A stretch of 64,000 nucleotides of DNA from Mycolicibacterium phocaicum (GTDB lineage: Bacteria; Actinomycetota; Actinomycetes; Mycobacteriales; Mycobacteriaceae): positions 310,001-374,000 of the forward strand of contig NZ_AP022616.1 of assembly GCF_010731115.1 (NCBI RefSeq), given 5' to 3'. The translations under genes and the position numbers were made by a program. Positions 27,242 through 38,024 of the stretch are shown here, in pieces. Under the pieces are notes generated by a model, which was given only the letters and a program-made list of their open reading frames with translations, searched no databases and had not been told where the DNA came from. How positions within the stretch are numbered: position 1 is the stretch's first letter; each line of letters opens with the position of its first letter.

Positions 27242-28441
27242 TCAAGCAGCTTGGAGCCATGATCTGTATTGATCAGCCAGGGCGTCGTCGCGTTGTAGTC
27301 CGCGTTCGATGCGGGAGATGACGGTGGGCCAGACGCCGAAGTGGTTCGCAGCGGCGGTGACGGTGATGTTTTTGGATTGCCGGGCTGGCCGTAGGTCGTT
27401 GTATTCAGGTACTGCGATCTGGCGGGTCAGGAGTTTGAAGACTTCGCGGGCGATGGCCCGTTTGAGTTTGCGCAGGATCTCCATTTTGTTGTGGCCCTTG
27501 GCGAGCTGTCGTTGCACGTAGTCCTTGGTCGACTGGTGACTGGACATGCGCACCAGGGCGATGCGGTGCAGCGCGTTGTTGGCGGCGCGGTCACCGCCGC
27601 GCGATAGGCGGTGCCGGTTGGTCTTACCCGAGGACGCCGGCACTGGCGCGGTGCCGCACAGAGCGGCGAACGCGGCTTCACTGTGCAGCCGGTGCGGGTT
27701 GGCTCCGGCGGTGATCAATAGCTGGGCGGCGGTGTCCGGGCCGACACCGTAGGCAGCGCGCAGGCCGGGGTTGGCCTTGGCGACAAGGGCATCGATCTGC
27801 GTTTGCAGGGTTTCGGCTTGGGTTTCGAGGAATTGCACGCGTTGGGCGAGCATCTTGGCCGCGGTGAGCAGCGACTGTGCCCACGTGTCGGCCACAGTGT
27901 CGGGGCGGCAGCGGGCGATGGCCTCGATCAACTTCAATGTTGTTAAGCCACGGTACTTTTCACGCACCGCATCCGGCGCCGATATCAGCATGGCTTTGAT
28001 CTGGTTGATCACCGCGGTGCGGTGCTTGACCGCCGAACGACGAGCGATGTGCAGGGCACGCAATCCGGTGGTGGCATCGTCTTTGGGGGTGGCCAGGCCC
28101 TCGCCGGCCAACACGGTGCGGGCGGCGCTGTACGCGTCGAGCGGGTCGGATTTTCCTTTGAGTCGGCGGGTGGACTTGACCGCTCTCGTCACCTCCACCA
28201 CCTCGATCCCCGCGGCGGTTAAGGCCCGGGTGAACCCGGCGCCGTAGCTGGCGGTGCCTTCCACACCGATGCGCACAATGTGGCCCAGTGTCATGAGGAA
28301 TGCGATCGCCGCGGCGTACCCGGCGCCGGTGGTGGGGAACTCCTTGTCGCCGAGGGTGGCGCCGGTCGTGGTGATCGCGGCGACGTGGATGGTGTCGAGG
28401 TGGGTGTCCGCACCGGCGACGATGAGCGCAGATTCTGTCAA
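27242..28441 (-). CDS. IS110-family transposase (DEDD/RuvC-like), copy 1
   Basis: 399 residues if started at TTG 28441 (LTESALIVAGADTHLDTIHVAAI); an ATG at 28504 reads further upstream into the non-coding end. The N-terminal RuvC-like domain has the first Asp in GADTH, EGTASYG and DPLDAYSAAR. The C-terminal Transposase_20 domain has AYGVGPDTAAQLLITAG and the Ser-bearing PASSGKTNRHRLSRGGDRAANNALH. IS110 enzymes recombine through DEDD plus a serine guided by a bridge RNA. Intact. About 60% identical to the copy at 44507 by eye. Confidence 0.92.
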   Translation of the reverse strand: MTESALIVAGADTHLDTIHVAAITTTGATLGDKEFPTTGAGYAAAIAFLMTLGHIVRIGVEGTASYGAGFTRALTAAGIEVVEVTRAVKSTRRLKGKSDPLDAYSAARTVLAGEGLATPKDDATTGLRALHIARRSAVKHRTAVINQIKAMLISAPDAVREKYRGLTTLKLIEAIARCRPDTVADTWAQSLLTAAKMLAQRVQFLETQAETLQTQIDALVAKANPGLRAAYGVGPDTAAQLLITAGANPHRLHSEAAFAALCGTAPVPASSGKTNRHRLSRGGDRAANNALHRIALVRMSSHQSTKDYVQRQLAKGHNKMEILRKLKRAIAREVFKLLTRQIAVPEYNDLRPARQSKNITVTAAANHFGVWPTVISRIERGLQRDDALADQYRSWLQAA

Positions 28442-28490
28442 GATGATGGTGTCCCTTCTGACCAGCGTTGGGCGGGGCACACACCGGCCA

Positions 28491-28626
28491 GGGCGGGCAG
28501 ACAAGACATTGATGAGGAACGGCCAGGCTCCTGATTAAGTCATGTCCGTCCTGTCCGGTGTGAACAAGACGCGCACCACACGGGCCGGGCAAATCAGGTT
28601 AAAGACAACCCAGTAGGGCGTCAGTC
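28491..28626 (-). ncRNA. Candidate bridge RNA segment of IS110 copy 1
   Basis: Two blocks are shared with copy 2: 28491-28548 (57 of 58 identical to 45780-45837) and 28602-28626 (24 of 25 identical to 45898-45922). Between them lie 53 variable bases (60 in copy 2). The transposases are only about 60% identical, so this conservation implies a constrained RNA. The block nearest the transposase contains GACATTGATGA and GCTCCT, matching the two element junctions. The layout agrees with IS621-type bridge RNA; expression is not shown. Confidence 0.6.
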
Positions 28627-28671
28627 AGTGCCAGAGCCACGACCCGCGCGGTAACGCTCTTCCATCATCAA

Positions 28672-28693
28672 TGTCGGTGCCCGCCTCTACCCT
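28672..28693 (+). promoter_or_regulatory. RecA-independent (PafBC-type) DNA-damage promoter of uvrB
   Basis: TGTCGGTG (28672-28679), 8-base spacer, TACCCT (28688-28693), which fits the mycobacterial RecA-NDp motif tTGTCRgtg-N8-TAnnnT. The start ATG at 28701 is eight bases past the -10, so the transcript is probably leaderless. IS110 copy 1 ends directly upstream. Confidence 0.85.
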
Positions 28694-28700
28694 GGTACTC

Positions 28701-30872
<2,172 letters not shown>

Positions 30873-30917
30873 GCGCTCCTTGACCTCAACCGCGGTTGAG
30901 CCCCTAGCGTCGCGGAC

Positions 30918-32318
30918 GTGACTGACATGCGCGCCGAAACCGTGACGATCGGCAGCTGGCGGGAACTGCTCGGTCCCAAGTACCTGGGTGCGTCGACGGT
31001 GCTGGCCGGCGGTGTGGCGCTGTACGCGACCAACGAGTTCTTGACCATCAGCCTGCTGCCCAGTGCCGTCAACGATATCGGCGGCGGGCGGCTGTACGCG
31101 TGGGTCACGACGGTGTATCTGGTCGCGTCGGTGATGGCGGCAACGACGGTCAGCGGCATGGTGGCCCGGTTCGGCCCGCGGCGTTCATATCTGTTGGGGT
31201 TCAGCGTTTTCGCGCTCGGCAGCGTCATGTGCGCGCTGGCGCCGACCATGGAGGTGATGCTCGCCGGCCGCGTGGTGCAGGGCGCCGCCGGTGGCACGCT
31301 GGCCGGCCTGGGTTATGCCGTGATCAATACGGCTCTGCCGCAGTCGCTTTGGCCAAAGGCGTCGGCTTTGGTGTCGGCGATGTGGGGTGTCGGGACGCTG
31401 CTCGGCCCGTCGTCCGGCGGCTTGTTCGCGCAATTGGGCGTGTGGCGCTGGGCGTTCGGCGCGCTCGCGATCCTCACCGTCGCGGTGATGGTGCTGGTGC
31501 CGTTGAGCCTGCCGGGCAGGTCCGCTGATCGTGAACGCGAGCCGTTCCGGATTCCGCTGTGGTCGTTGGTGATTCTCGGCGTCGCGGCCATGGCGATCAG
31601 CGTCGCGGGCATCCAGCGCAGCGTGCCGTTGATGGCGGTGCTCCTGGCTGCCGGCGTGGCGCTGGTCGGAATCTTCATCGCCGTGGATCGCCGGATGCCG
31701 GTGAGCGTGCTGCCGCAGACCGCCTACGGGCCCGGCCCGTTCAAGTGGATCTATGTGACCTTGGGCGTATTGATGGCGGCCACCATGGCAGACATGTACG
31801 TGCCGCTGTACGGGCAGCGGCTGGCCGGTCTGGTGCCGTTGGCGGCGGGTTTTCTCGCGGTGGCGCTGAGCGTGGGCTGGACGGTGAGTGAGATCGTCAG
31901 TGCCTCGGTCACCACACCCGGCCGGACCGTGCGCATCGTGGCGGCGGCGCCGCTGGTGATGGCGATCGGGCTGGCCGTCGCGGCGCTGAGTCAGGTCGAT
32001 GGGGCGTCGCCGGCGGTGGTCGCGGTCTGGGCGTTGTCGCTTCTGGTCACCGGTACCGGAGTCGGCATGGCGTGGCCCCACCTGTCGGTGTGGGCGATGG
32101 GCCGGGTCGACGATCCCGCGCAGGGCACGGTGGCCGCGGCGGCGATCAACACGGTGCAGCTGATCTGCGGGGCGGTCGGCGCCGGGCTGGCCGGCATCGT
32201 CGTCAACACGGTCGATCGGCCCGATGCCGTAGGGGCCAGTTGGTTGTTCGCCGTCTTCGCCGGCATCGCGGCGCTCGGTGGCGTGGCGTCGTTCCGGGCC
32301 GGTAAGGGCGTGGGTTAG
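30918..32318 (+). CDS. MFS transporter (Rv1634 type drug efflux)
   Basis: 466 residues with about 14 hydrophobic segments. Motif A-like loop GMVARFGPRRSYLLGF and motif C-like GVGTLLGPSSGGLF point to the DHA2 drug:H+ antiporter group. In M. tuberculosis the same position behind uvrB is held by Rv1634. GTG 30918 start, 45 bp after uvrB, possibly the same transcript. Confidence 0.88.
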   Translation: MTDMRAETVTIGSWRELLGPKYLGASTVLAGGVALYATNEFLTISLLPSAVNDIGGGRLYAWVTTVYLVASVMAATTVSGMVARFGPRRSYLLGFSVFALGSVMCALAPTMEVMLAGRVVQGAAGGTLAGLGYAVINTALPQSLWPKASALVSAMWGVGTLLGPSSGGLFAQLGVWRWAFGALAILTVAVMVLVPLSLPGRSADREREPFRIPLWSLVILGVAAMAISVAGIQRSVPLMAVLLAAGVALVGIFIAVDRRMPVSVLPQTAYGPGPFKWIYVTLGVLMAATMADMYVPLYGQRLAGLVPLAAGFLAVALSVGWTVSEIVSASVTTPGRTVRIVAAAPLVMAIGLAVAALSQVDGASPAVVAVWALSLLVTGTGVGMAWPHLSVWAMGRVDDPAQGTVAAAAINTVQLICGAVGAGLAGIVVNTVDRPDAVGASWLFAVFAGIAALGGVASFRAGKGVG

Positions 32319-32362
32319 AAGCGTTTGACGGCTTCGCTCGAGGCGTCGGTACAGTCGGCTTC

Positions 32363-33265
32363 GTGTCAATCCTCGCCAGGCCCGTTGTTGCCGATGCTGT
32401 CGCACGGCTGTTCTCGTCGACAATCAATCCGGCGCCGAAACCGGGCGTTCGATTTCCTGAAATCCCCGGCAACACAACGTCGGTGGTGATTCCGACCCGG
32501 CACGGCGATACGGCGGCAACGGTGTACTGGCCCGAGCCGAGTGACGGTGCGGCGGGCGTCTACGTGAACGTCCATGGTGGTGGCTTCGTCGTCGGCCACC
32601 GGGAACAGGACGATCCGTGGTGTCGTTTTCTTGCTGCGCACGCGAATGTGGTTGTGGTGAACCCGGATTACGTGCTGGCGCCGGGACACCGGTTTCCGGC
32701 CCCCGTCGAGCAGGTGTACGACGTTCTCGTCTGGGCGTCGGCTGCCGAACGCGAATGGGACGGCAGGAAGCTCTGCGTCGGAGGTCAGAGCGCCGGCGGC
32801 AGTCTGTCGGCGGCTGCGGCTCGGCTTGCCTTGGAACAGGGCGGGCCCGAGATCAAGCTACAGATGTTGCACTATGCGCCACTGGATTTGGTGACGGCGA
32901 GCAGCGACAAGCACTCGCCGCTGGGCGCCAAGGCCATCATGCGGCCGTGGATGAGCGAGGTCTTCGACACCGCATACATCCCGGACCCCGTGCAGCGCCG
33001 CGATCGGCTGGCCTCGCCGGCATGGGGCAACAACGCCGACGGCATCGGCGGCATCGCCCCCGCGTTGATCGTCACCGCTGAGTACGACCGGCTACGCGAT
33101 GAAGCATGGCGGTATGCCCAGAAGCTGGACGCCGTCGGTGCACTGGCGGAGTACCACGAGGTGCCCGGCGTCGACCACGGCTACAACATCATGAGTAGCG
33201 CGACGGACGTCACGCGCGGCGTGTACGAGCTGATCGCCGGACACGTCAGCCGGGCGATCGGTTAA
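32363..33265 (+). CDS. HSL-type alpha/beta hydrolase (esterase/lipase)
   Basis: 300 residues. Oxyanion-hole HGGGF at 71-75, nucleophile S143 in GQSAGG, a likely acid in VTAEYDRLRDE and catalytic His in VDHGY. This is the hormone-sensitive-lipase (Lip) family that is abundant in mycobacteria. Substrate unknown, probably short or medium acyl esters. GTG 32363 start. Overlaps the convergent MgtC gene by four bases. Confidence 0.9.
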   Translation: MSILARPVVADAVARLFSSTINPAPKPGVRFPEIPGNTTSVVIPTRHGDTAATVYWPEPSDGAAGVYVNVHGGGFVVGHREQDDPWCRFLAAHANVVVVNPDYVLAPGHRFPAPVEQVYDVLVWASAAEREWDGRKLCVGGQSAGGSLSAAAARLALEQGGPEIKLQMLHYAPLDLVTASSDKHSPLGAKAIMRPWMSEVFDTAYIPDPVQRRDRLASPAWGNNADGIGGIAPALIVTAEYDRLRDEAWRYAQKLDAVGALAEYHEVPGVDHGYNIMSSATDVTRGVYELIAGHVSRAIG

Positions 33266-34002
33266 TCGGGGTCTTCCTGCAGTTGGCGGATACCCGCCAC
33301 GCCATCGATCAGAGCCAGCACAGACGCGGCCCGTAGGACGCCGGCGCCGCCGAGCGTCAGCTGCACCCCGACATGGCCCGGCGGTGCGCCGAGCGGTTCT
33401 CCGGGCGGATCGGTTTCGAGGTCGGTGATCTGCCAATCGCGCCGGCCACACGCCTGCAACACATCTCGTAGGACGCCGCGGTCGTCGGCGTAGGTGATGT
33501 GCAGGCGGACCGACCCGCCCAGCCGCGAAGCCAGCCGTCGTGCCAGCGGCATGAAGCCCACGATGATCAGCAGGTGCATCGCGGTCATCACCGACGCGAG
33601 CAGCAACAGTCCGGCGCCGGCCGCCATGCCGATCGCCGCCGACTCCCACACCGACGCTGCGGTGGTCAGTCCGTGCACCGAGCCCCGGCGCACGATGATG
33701 ATGCCGGCACCGAGGAAGCCGATGCCCGAGACGATCTGGGCCGCGACACGTGATGGGTCGACCACGACGAGGCCGGGAGTCAGCACGTCGCCGAACCCGT
33801 ACTTGCTGACCAGCATGATCAGTGCGGCCGCGGTACCGACGATGGTCTGCGTGCGTAGGCCGGCACTCTTGCCCTGGATTTCGCGTTCGAGTCCGATCAG
33901 TGCGGTCAGGCCGAACGCGACCACGAGTTCGATGATCTGCCGCGAGCCCTGCCCGGGCCCGCCGAAAAAGGCGGGATCTGCCAGCCACTCCATGAGGGAC
34001 AA
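33262..34002 (-). CDS. MgtC/SapB-family membrane protein
   Basis: 246 residues. Four or five N-terminal membrane helices with the family core ALIGLEREIQGKSAGLRTQTIVGTAAALIMLVSKYG and RVAAQIVSGIGFLGAGIIIV, followed by a C-terminal ACT-like cytosolic domain (about 165-246). Mycobacterial MgtC acts in low Mg2+ and in control of the F-type ATPase/acid stress. Whether this is the ortholog or a paralog cannot be told here. Confidence 0.88.
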   Translation of the reverse strand: MSLMEWLADPAFFGGPGQGSRQIIELVVAFGLTALIGLEREIQGKSAGLRTQTIVGTAAALIMLVSKYGFGDVLTPGLVVVDPSRVAAQIVSGIGFLGAGIIIVRRGSVHGLTTAASVWESAAIGMAAGAGLLLLASVMTAMHLLIIVGFMPLARRLASRLGGSVRLHITYADDRGVLRDVLQACGRRDWQITDLETDPPGEPLGAPPGHVGVQLTLGGAGVLRAASVLALIDGVAGIRQLQEDPD

Positions 34003-34076
34003 ACTAACGCGCGCCGATGACTTTTGGCGGCAGTCGGAGTCTGTCTTTGTATAGGCCGTATGAGAGGAGTGATGCC

Positions 34077-34847
34077 ATGTCAGCGCAACCAGCCGCCTAT
34101 CCCGATGTCGTCACGCGGGAGGAATGGATCGGGGCTCGCACGAAGCTACTGGCCCGGGAGCGGGAGGCGACGCATCTGCGTGACGCCGTCAACGCCGAGC
34201 GCCGTCGACTCCCGATGGTGAAGATCGAGAAGGACTACGTCTTCGACGGACCCGACGGCGCCGTCAGCCTGCTGGATATGTTCGAGGGCCGCCGCCAGCT
34301 CTACATCCATCACTTCATGTGGATCGACGCAATCGATGCCGGCTGCCCGAGTTGTACCGCCGCTGCCGACCTGACCTTCACCGAAGGGGATCGAAAGCTG
34401 TTGCACGGCAAGGACGTCACGTTCGCATGCGTGTCGCGGGCGCCGTACGAGAGCATCGCCCGGTACCGCGACCAGCACGGCTGGACGTTCCCGTGGTACT
34501 CGTCGCGCGACGGTGACTTCACCTACGACTTCCACGTGACACTCGACCCGGCGCGAGCGCCGATCGAATACAACTACAAGTCCCTCGATGAGCTGCATGC
34601 CGACGGCTGGACCGATGACGACCTGCGCGGAGACTGGCCCGGCGCAAGCGTTTTCCTGCGCCGCGGCGACGAGGTGTTCCACACGTATTCGGCATACGCG
34701 CGCGGCCTCGACCATTTGGCGGTCGGATATCCGTTCCTGGACCTGACCCCGTATGGCCGTCAGGAACCGTGGGAGGACTCACCGCCCGGCTGGCCGCAGG
34801 GCGGCCCAGCCGTCGGTCGGCCGGTTGGTGATTGCTGCGAGGGGTAG
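34077..34847 (+). CDS. DUF899 thioredoxin-like protein
   Basis: 256 residues. DUF899 pattern REEWIGARTKLLAREREATHLRDAVNAERRRLPMV, KDYVFDGPDGAVSLLDMFEGRRQLYIHHFMW and a CxxC-type site in AGCPSCTAAADLTF; a C-terminal DLTPYGRQEPWEDSP tail is usual. The fold is thioredoxin-like and the role unknown. ATG 34077 has GAGAGGAG upstream; the frame is open to 34017 but without a ribosome site. Confidence 0.85.
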   Translation: MSAQPAAYPDVVTREEWIGARTKLLAREREATHLRDAVNAERRRLPMVKIEKDYVFDGPDGAVSLLDMFEGRRQLYIHHFMWIDAIDAGCPSCTAAADLTFTEGDRKLLHGKDVTFACVSRAPYESIARYRDQHGWTFPWYSSRDGDFTYDFHVTLDPARAPIEYNYKSLDELHADGWTDDDLRGDWPGASVFLRRGDEVFHTYSAYARGLDHLAVGYPFLDLTPYGRQEPWEDSPPGWPQGGPAVGRPVGDCCEG

Positions 34848-34907
34848 TAATCACCGCGATCTCAACCCTGGGCGCGTGGCGGCTCGGCTGGCACTGTGGC
34901 CATCAGT

Positions 34908-34981
34908 GCGGGTGTGGCTGAGTGGCTAGGCACCGGCCTGCAAAGCCGTTCACACGGGTTCGAATCCCGTCACTCGCTCCA
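34908..34981 (+). tRNA. tRNA-Cys (anticodon GCA), CCA encoded
   Basis: Acceptor GCGGGTG/CACTCGC with one G-T pair, anticodon loop CTGCAAA giving GCA, T-arm ACGGG-TTCGAAT-CCCGT, discriminator T and genomic CCA at 34979-34981. Confidence 0.95.
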
Positions 34982-34988
34982 CTACACG

Positions 34989-35028
34989 GAAGCTCGGCAG
35001 GTGTCACCACCTGCCGAGCTTCTATTTT
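34989..35028 (+). terminator. Intrinsic terminator after tRNA-Cys
   Basis: 15-bp perfect stem, GAAGCTCGGCAGGTG (34989-35003) with CACCTGCCGAGCTTC (35008-35022), loop TCAC, tail TATTTT. The right arm touches the stop of the convergent ANTAR gene. Confidence 0.92.
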
Positions 35029-35741
35029 GGCGGGTGTTCCTCGGAGATGAGTTTGCGTGCGACCTCATACAAGGGAATGTTCAATTCCTGCGACAGCTTC
35101 GTCAGCATCGTGAAGGCCGCACCCGCGGGGACGCTGAACCGTTCCATGAGGATGCCCTTGGCCTGGCCGATGATGTCCCGCGACGCCAACGCACTTTGGA
35201 GTTCGTCGCCGCGGCGTGCGTTGGCGAGCCCGATAGCGGCGTGAGCGGCCAGCGTCAGGGCGGTCTCCTCGACGTCATGGGTGAAGACGTTGGCCTCTTC
35301 GGAGTACAGGTTGAGCGTCCCGAGCTCGTTTTCGTTGGTGTACAGCTGAATGGACAAACTCGAGCGCACCGGCGTCTGCGTGAGCAACGCGGCCACGAAG
35401 GCCGGCCAGCGTGTTTCGGCCGCGTAGTCCGAGACCCGCACGGTGTACAGGTTCCAGATCGACTCCAGGCAGGGTCCTTCGCCAAGTTCGTCCTGCAACC
35501 TGTCGAGGGCTCTGGGAATCTCGCCGGTGGCCGCGACCGACTCCACTGTTCGCCGGCGACGATTGACAACCAGCGTCACGCCACCATGGGTGACCTTGGG
35601 TAGCAGCTGGGTGGCTGTCTCGGTGACTTCGAGCAACAGCCGCTCGGTATCAAGGTCCATGACCTGCTGACTCTGCAAGGTGCGCGCCAACCGCGCTAAT
35701 TCGGACGAAATTCCGCCTGCGACTTCAGCTTCGGCTTCCAT
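35022..35741 (-). CDS. GAF-ANTAR RNA-binding regulator
   Basis: 239 residues. A GAF sensor domain (about 30-170: GVTLVVNRRRRTVESVAATGEIPRALDRLQDELGEGPCLESI) is followed by a C-terminal ANTAR domain (about 175-232: LQSALASRDIIGQAKGILMERFSVPAGAAFTMLTKLSQELN). It should bind tandem hairpins in target mRNAs and act as an antiterminator in response to a ligand or redox signal at the GAF domain. Convergent with tRNA-Cys. Targets unknown. Confidence 0.92.
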   Translation of the reverse strand: MEAEAEVAGGISSELARLARTLQSQQVMDLDTERLLLEVTETATQLLPKVTHGGVTLVVNRRRRTVESVAATGEIPRALDRLQDELGEGPCLESIWNLYTVRVSDYAAETRWPAFVAALLTQTPVRSSLSIQLYTNENELGTLNLYSEEANVFTHDVEETALTLAAHAAIGLANARRGDELQSALASRDIIGQAKGILMERFSVPAGAAFTMLTKLSQELNIPLYEVARKLISEEHPPK

Positions 35742-36028
35742 GACACCGCCTCCAAGTCCTGTGCCGGTTCAGCGTCAAAATCAACTGCGCTCAACAAGGT
35801 CCTGACGTGCAGTGTAGCTACCAGTAACAGGGGTACGCTCCCGCTAGCGATGGAGGAGGCAAGGTTGTCTGCATTCTTCCGCGCGAGGTGGTCAGCGGTG
35901 GCAACTTCGGTGTTGAGAAGCCAGCATGGAGCCGCTGATCCCCGTTTTGGCCCTTGGCGTCGGCGGGCGTCTTGAACCTGCGCGGATACCCCTGATAGTC
36001 CGGCATTTTCAGGGGCGTTCACGCATGG

Positions 36029-37921
36029 TCAGAGTGGCGGTGGGATGTCTTGTTGCTCTGCGGGTTCGGCGGCCGCTGCGGTTTGTGCGGCTTCTCGTTC
36101 TTCGCGTTCTTTGCGTTGGCGGGCGAACGCTTCCCGGGCGGCCTCTTGTGCGTCGATGTCGGCTTGGTTGAGGGCGCGCTCGTAGGCGATCTGCTGGGCC
36201 TGATCTTGCGCGCGGGTGCGGCGCCGGATCGGCATCATGATGTCCCGGCCGGGAGCCGTGGTGGTGTCCAGATCGCCGGCATCTGGTGGCGGATTGGGCA
36301 GCGGTGTGTCGGTGATGGTGCGGGGGAACAGGATTCGGCTTTCGGGCACGCTGATGTAGGTGTGGCCAGTGGGTGCGGTCCACACGATGGTGCCGTCGGG
36401 TTGTTGACGGTCCTGCCACCCGTCCGGGCCGCCGTAGAACGTTTTCAGTAGGTGGTGTTTGCGGCATTTGGGGTTCAGGTTGCCCGGATGGGTGGGCCCG
36501 GCCGGCCACGGCACCGTGTGGTCGATATCGGAGGCGGTGGCCGGGTGATCGCAGCCCGGGAACATGCACGTCATCGCCCGCATCCGCACGAACTCATCCA
36601 TCGCGGCCGACGGCCGGTACCGCGGCACCTCATCCAAATCGGCGGCGGAAGCGACCGAACGGACCTTCGCGCCCCGGGCCACCAGATCCGCCAACACTGT
36701 CGGCGGCACCACACCGCCGCCGAGGACATAACCGACCGGTGTGCGCACCGGAGCCGGAGGCTTGACGGCAGTGGCCACCGAAGGTGACGAGACCGGTGCC
36801 GGGCATGACTCTGGTGCCGGGCCGGCCGTTTGCGTGGGTGCGGTCTCGCTTGCCGGGTCGGCCGCAGCAGGCGCCACCGTTTCGGCGGGCCGCGAATCGG
36901 CCACCGGCGCCGGCTCGGACATCGGCGTGGGCGTCGGCGCCGTGTCGTTCGCCGGCTCGGCTGCTGGCGCAGGTTCAGGTGCGACGACCGGCTCGGGCGC
37001 GGCCTGGGGCTCGGACGTGAAGACCGGCTCCGGCGCAGACCGGGCCGGCGTGGGCACCAGCGGCGCGGCCGGGTCCCCACTGAGCAGCGGATCCGCCACC
37101 GGCGCCGGCAGCCCATTGGTCAGCACATGAATCATCACCGCCGCGGCCCGGGCATCGGGCCCGGCGGCCGGGCAGTCGGGATTGCCGCATTGGCAGGCCA
37201 GCCGATCCCCGCGGGCCGCCAGGACTCCCAGGGCGTCGGCGCGGCGCTGCCCGAAGGTGCGCGGATCCTGGTCGCACACTTGCCGGGCCATCTCGGTCAA
37301 CACCCGATCCAGCAGTTCGGCATCGGTGGCCAGGAGTGCGCCCCAGATGGAGGCCACCCCGGTCTCGTCGTCCGGTTTGCCGACCCCGACGCCACGGCGG
37401 CGGGCTGCTGAGCGGACTTTCAGGACTGCGGCCGGGTCGAACTTCTGCACCCAGCCGTCGATCTTCTTCTCGATCTTCTTGCGGGACAACCCCGCCCACT
37501 CACACAGCGCTCCCGCGAGCGCGGCGTCGATCACAGCCAGGGTGTTGGCGTCCTCCACCAGGCGGGTGCGCCAGCAGATCGCCCCGGCCGTCCGCGCTGA
37601 CACCCCGCCGTCGGCGAACACCGCCGCCACCCGAGGTAGCCGGAACCGCAACGCCACCGCGATCGACAACTGCCCCGATGCCTCGCGCTTCCCGAGACCG
37701 AGGGCGGCTCCGACTTCGGCGACCGCGGCGTCCCAGCCATCGCAGGCCCACCACTGCCGGCCATCCTGGTCATCGACCCGCAGAGCCACCAGGTCCGCGA
37801 TGGCTCGGAACTTCCCGCACTCGGCGACGTTCGACACCCGCGCGAAATGGATCATCAAGTCGACCACGCCGGCATCGTGGACCGGCACACCGCCGGCCCC
37901 AATACCAGAATGTTCGAACAT
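36029..37921 (-). CDS. 13E12-type DUF222/HNH endonuclease protein, SOS controlled
   Basis: 630 residues from ATG 37921. An N-terminal helical DUF222 domain (about 10-250) is followed by a long Pro/Ala/Glu-rich insert (about 275-400) and an HNH nuclease motif: CMFPGCDHPATASDIDHTVPWPAGPTHPGNLNPKCRKHHLLK. The tail (about 565-630) is charged and coiled-coil-like. It belongs to the mycobacterial REP13E12 family, several members of which are LexA-regulated. The start codon lies inside a perfect SOS box, which also argues for this start over the longer reading to 38023. Confidence 0.9.
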   Translation of the reverse strand: MFEHSGIGAGGVPVHDAGVVDLMIHFARVSNVAECGKFRAIADLVALRVDDQDGRQWWACDGWDAAVAEVGAALGLGKREASGQLSIAVALRFRLPRVAAVFADGGVSARTAGAICWRTRLVEDANTLAVIDAALAGALCEWAGLSRKKIEKKIDGWVQKFDPAAVLKVRSAARRRGVGVGKPDDETGVASIWGALLATDAELLDRVLTEMARQVCDQDPRTFGQRRADALGVLAARGDRLACQCGNPDCPAAGPDARAAAVMIHVLTNGLPAPVADPLLSGDPAAPLVPTPARSAPEPVFTSEPQAAPEPVVAPEPAPAAEPANDTAPTPTPMSEPAPVADSRPAETVAPAAADPASETAPTQTAGPAPESCPAPVSSPSVATAVKPPAPVRTPVGYVLGGGVVPPTVLADLVARGAKVRSVASAADLDEVPRYRPSAAMDEFVRMRAMTCMFPGCDHPATASDIDHTVPWPAGPTHPGNLNPKCRKHHLLKTFYGGPDGWQDRQQPDGTIVWTAPTGHTYISVPESRILFPRTITDTPLPNPPPDAGDLDTTTAPGRDIMMPIRRRTRAQDQAQQIAYERALNQADIDAQEAAREAFARQRKEREEREAAQTAAAAEPAEQQDIPPPL

Positions 37922-37957
37922 GTGTTCGAGTCTACCCACCCTTCTGCGGCACCGCAA
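37914..37957 (-). promoter_or_regulatory. SigA promoter with perfect SOS (LexA) box over the start codon
   Basis: On the minus strand: TTGCGG (37957-37952), 17-base spacer, TAGACT (37934-37929), then the SOS box TCGAACATGTGTTCGA (37914-37929, palindromic), which contains the HNH gene start ATG (37921-37919). The -10 shares one base with the box. LexA would block both polymerase binding and start-site melting. The mRNA is probably leaderless. Confidence 0.92.
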
Positions 37958-38024
37958 CAGAATTCGCGGAACCTGTGGATAACTCGCAGAGGGCGCCGAT
38001 GGGCGTCTGAACCCCTCGGGCAAG

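Larger units (their letters stand above)
27225..28670 (-). mobile_element. IS110-family insertion sequence, copy 1 (between DUF402 and uvrB)
   Basis: Bounds come from comparison with copy 2 (44483-45990). Both share TGATGCTCCTATT at the end nearest the transposase stop, and ATCAATGTCGGTG at the far end, where element and host sequence cannot be told apart. No terminal inverted repeats, as usual for IS110. The transposase is on the minus strand, with a long non-coding left end of about 230 bp that holds conserved RNA-like blocks. The insertion lies 22 bp from the uvrB start. Confidence 0.85.

Noticed and set aside
28442..28504. ATG at 28504 as the IS110 copy 1 transposase start
   Set aside because: It would extend into the conserved non-coding RNA-like block; both copies have a purine-rich site before a TTG/GTG that gives the family N-terminus.
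27225..28670. Terminal inverted repeats on the IS110 element
   Set aside because: TGAT at one end and ATCA at the other are only four bases; IS110 elements normally have none and the match may be target sequence.
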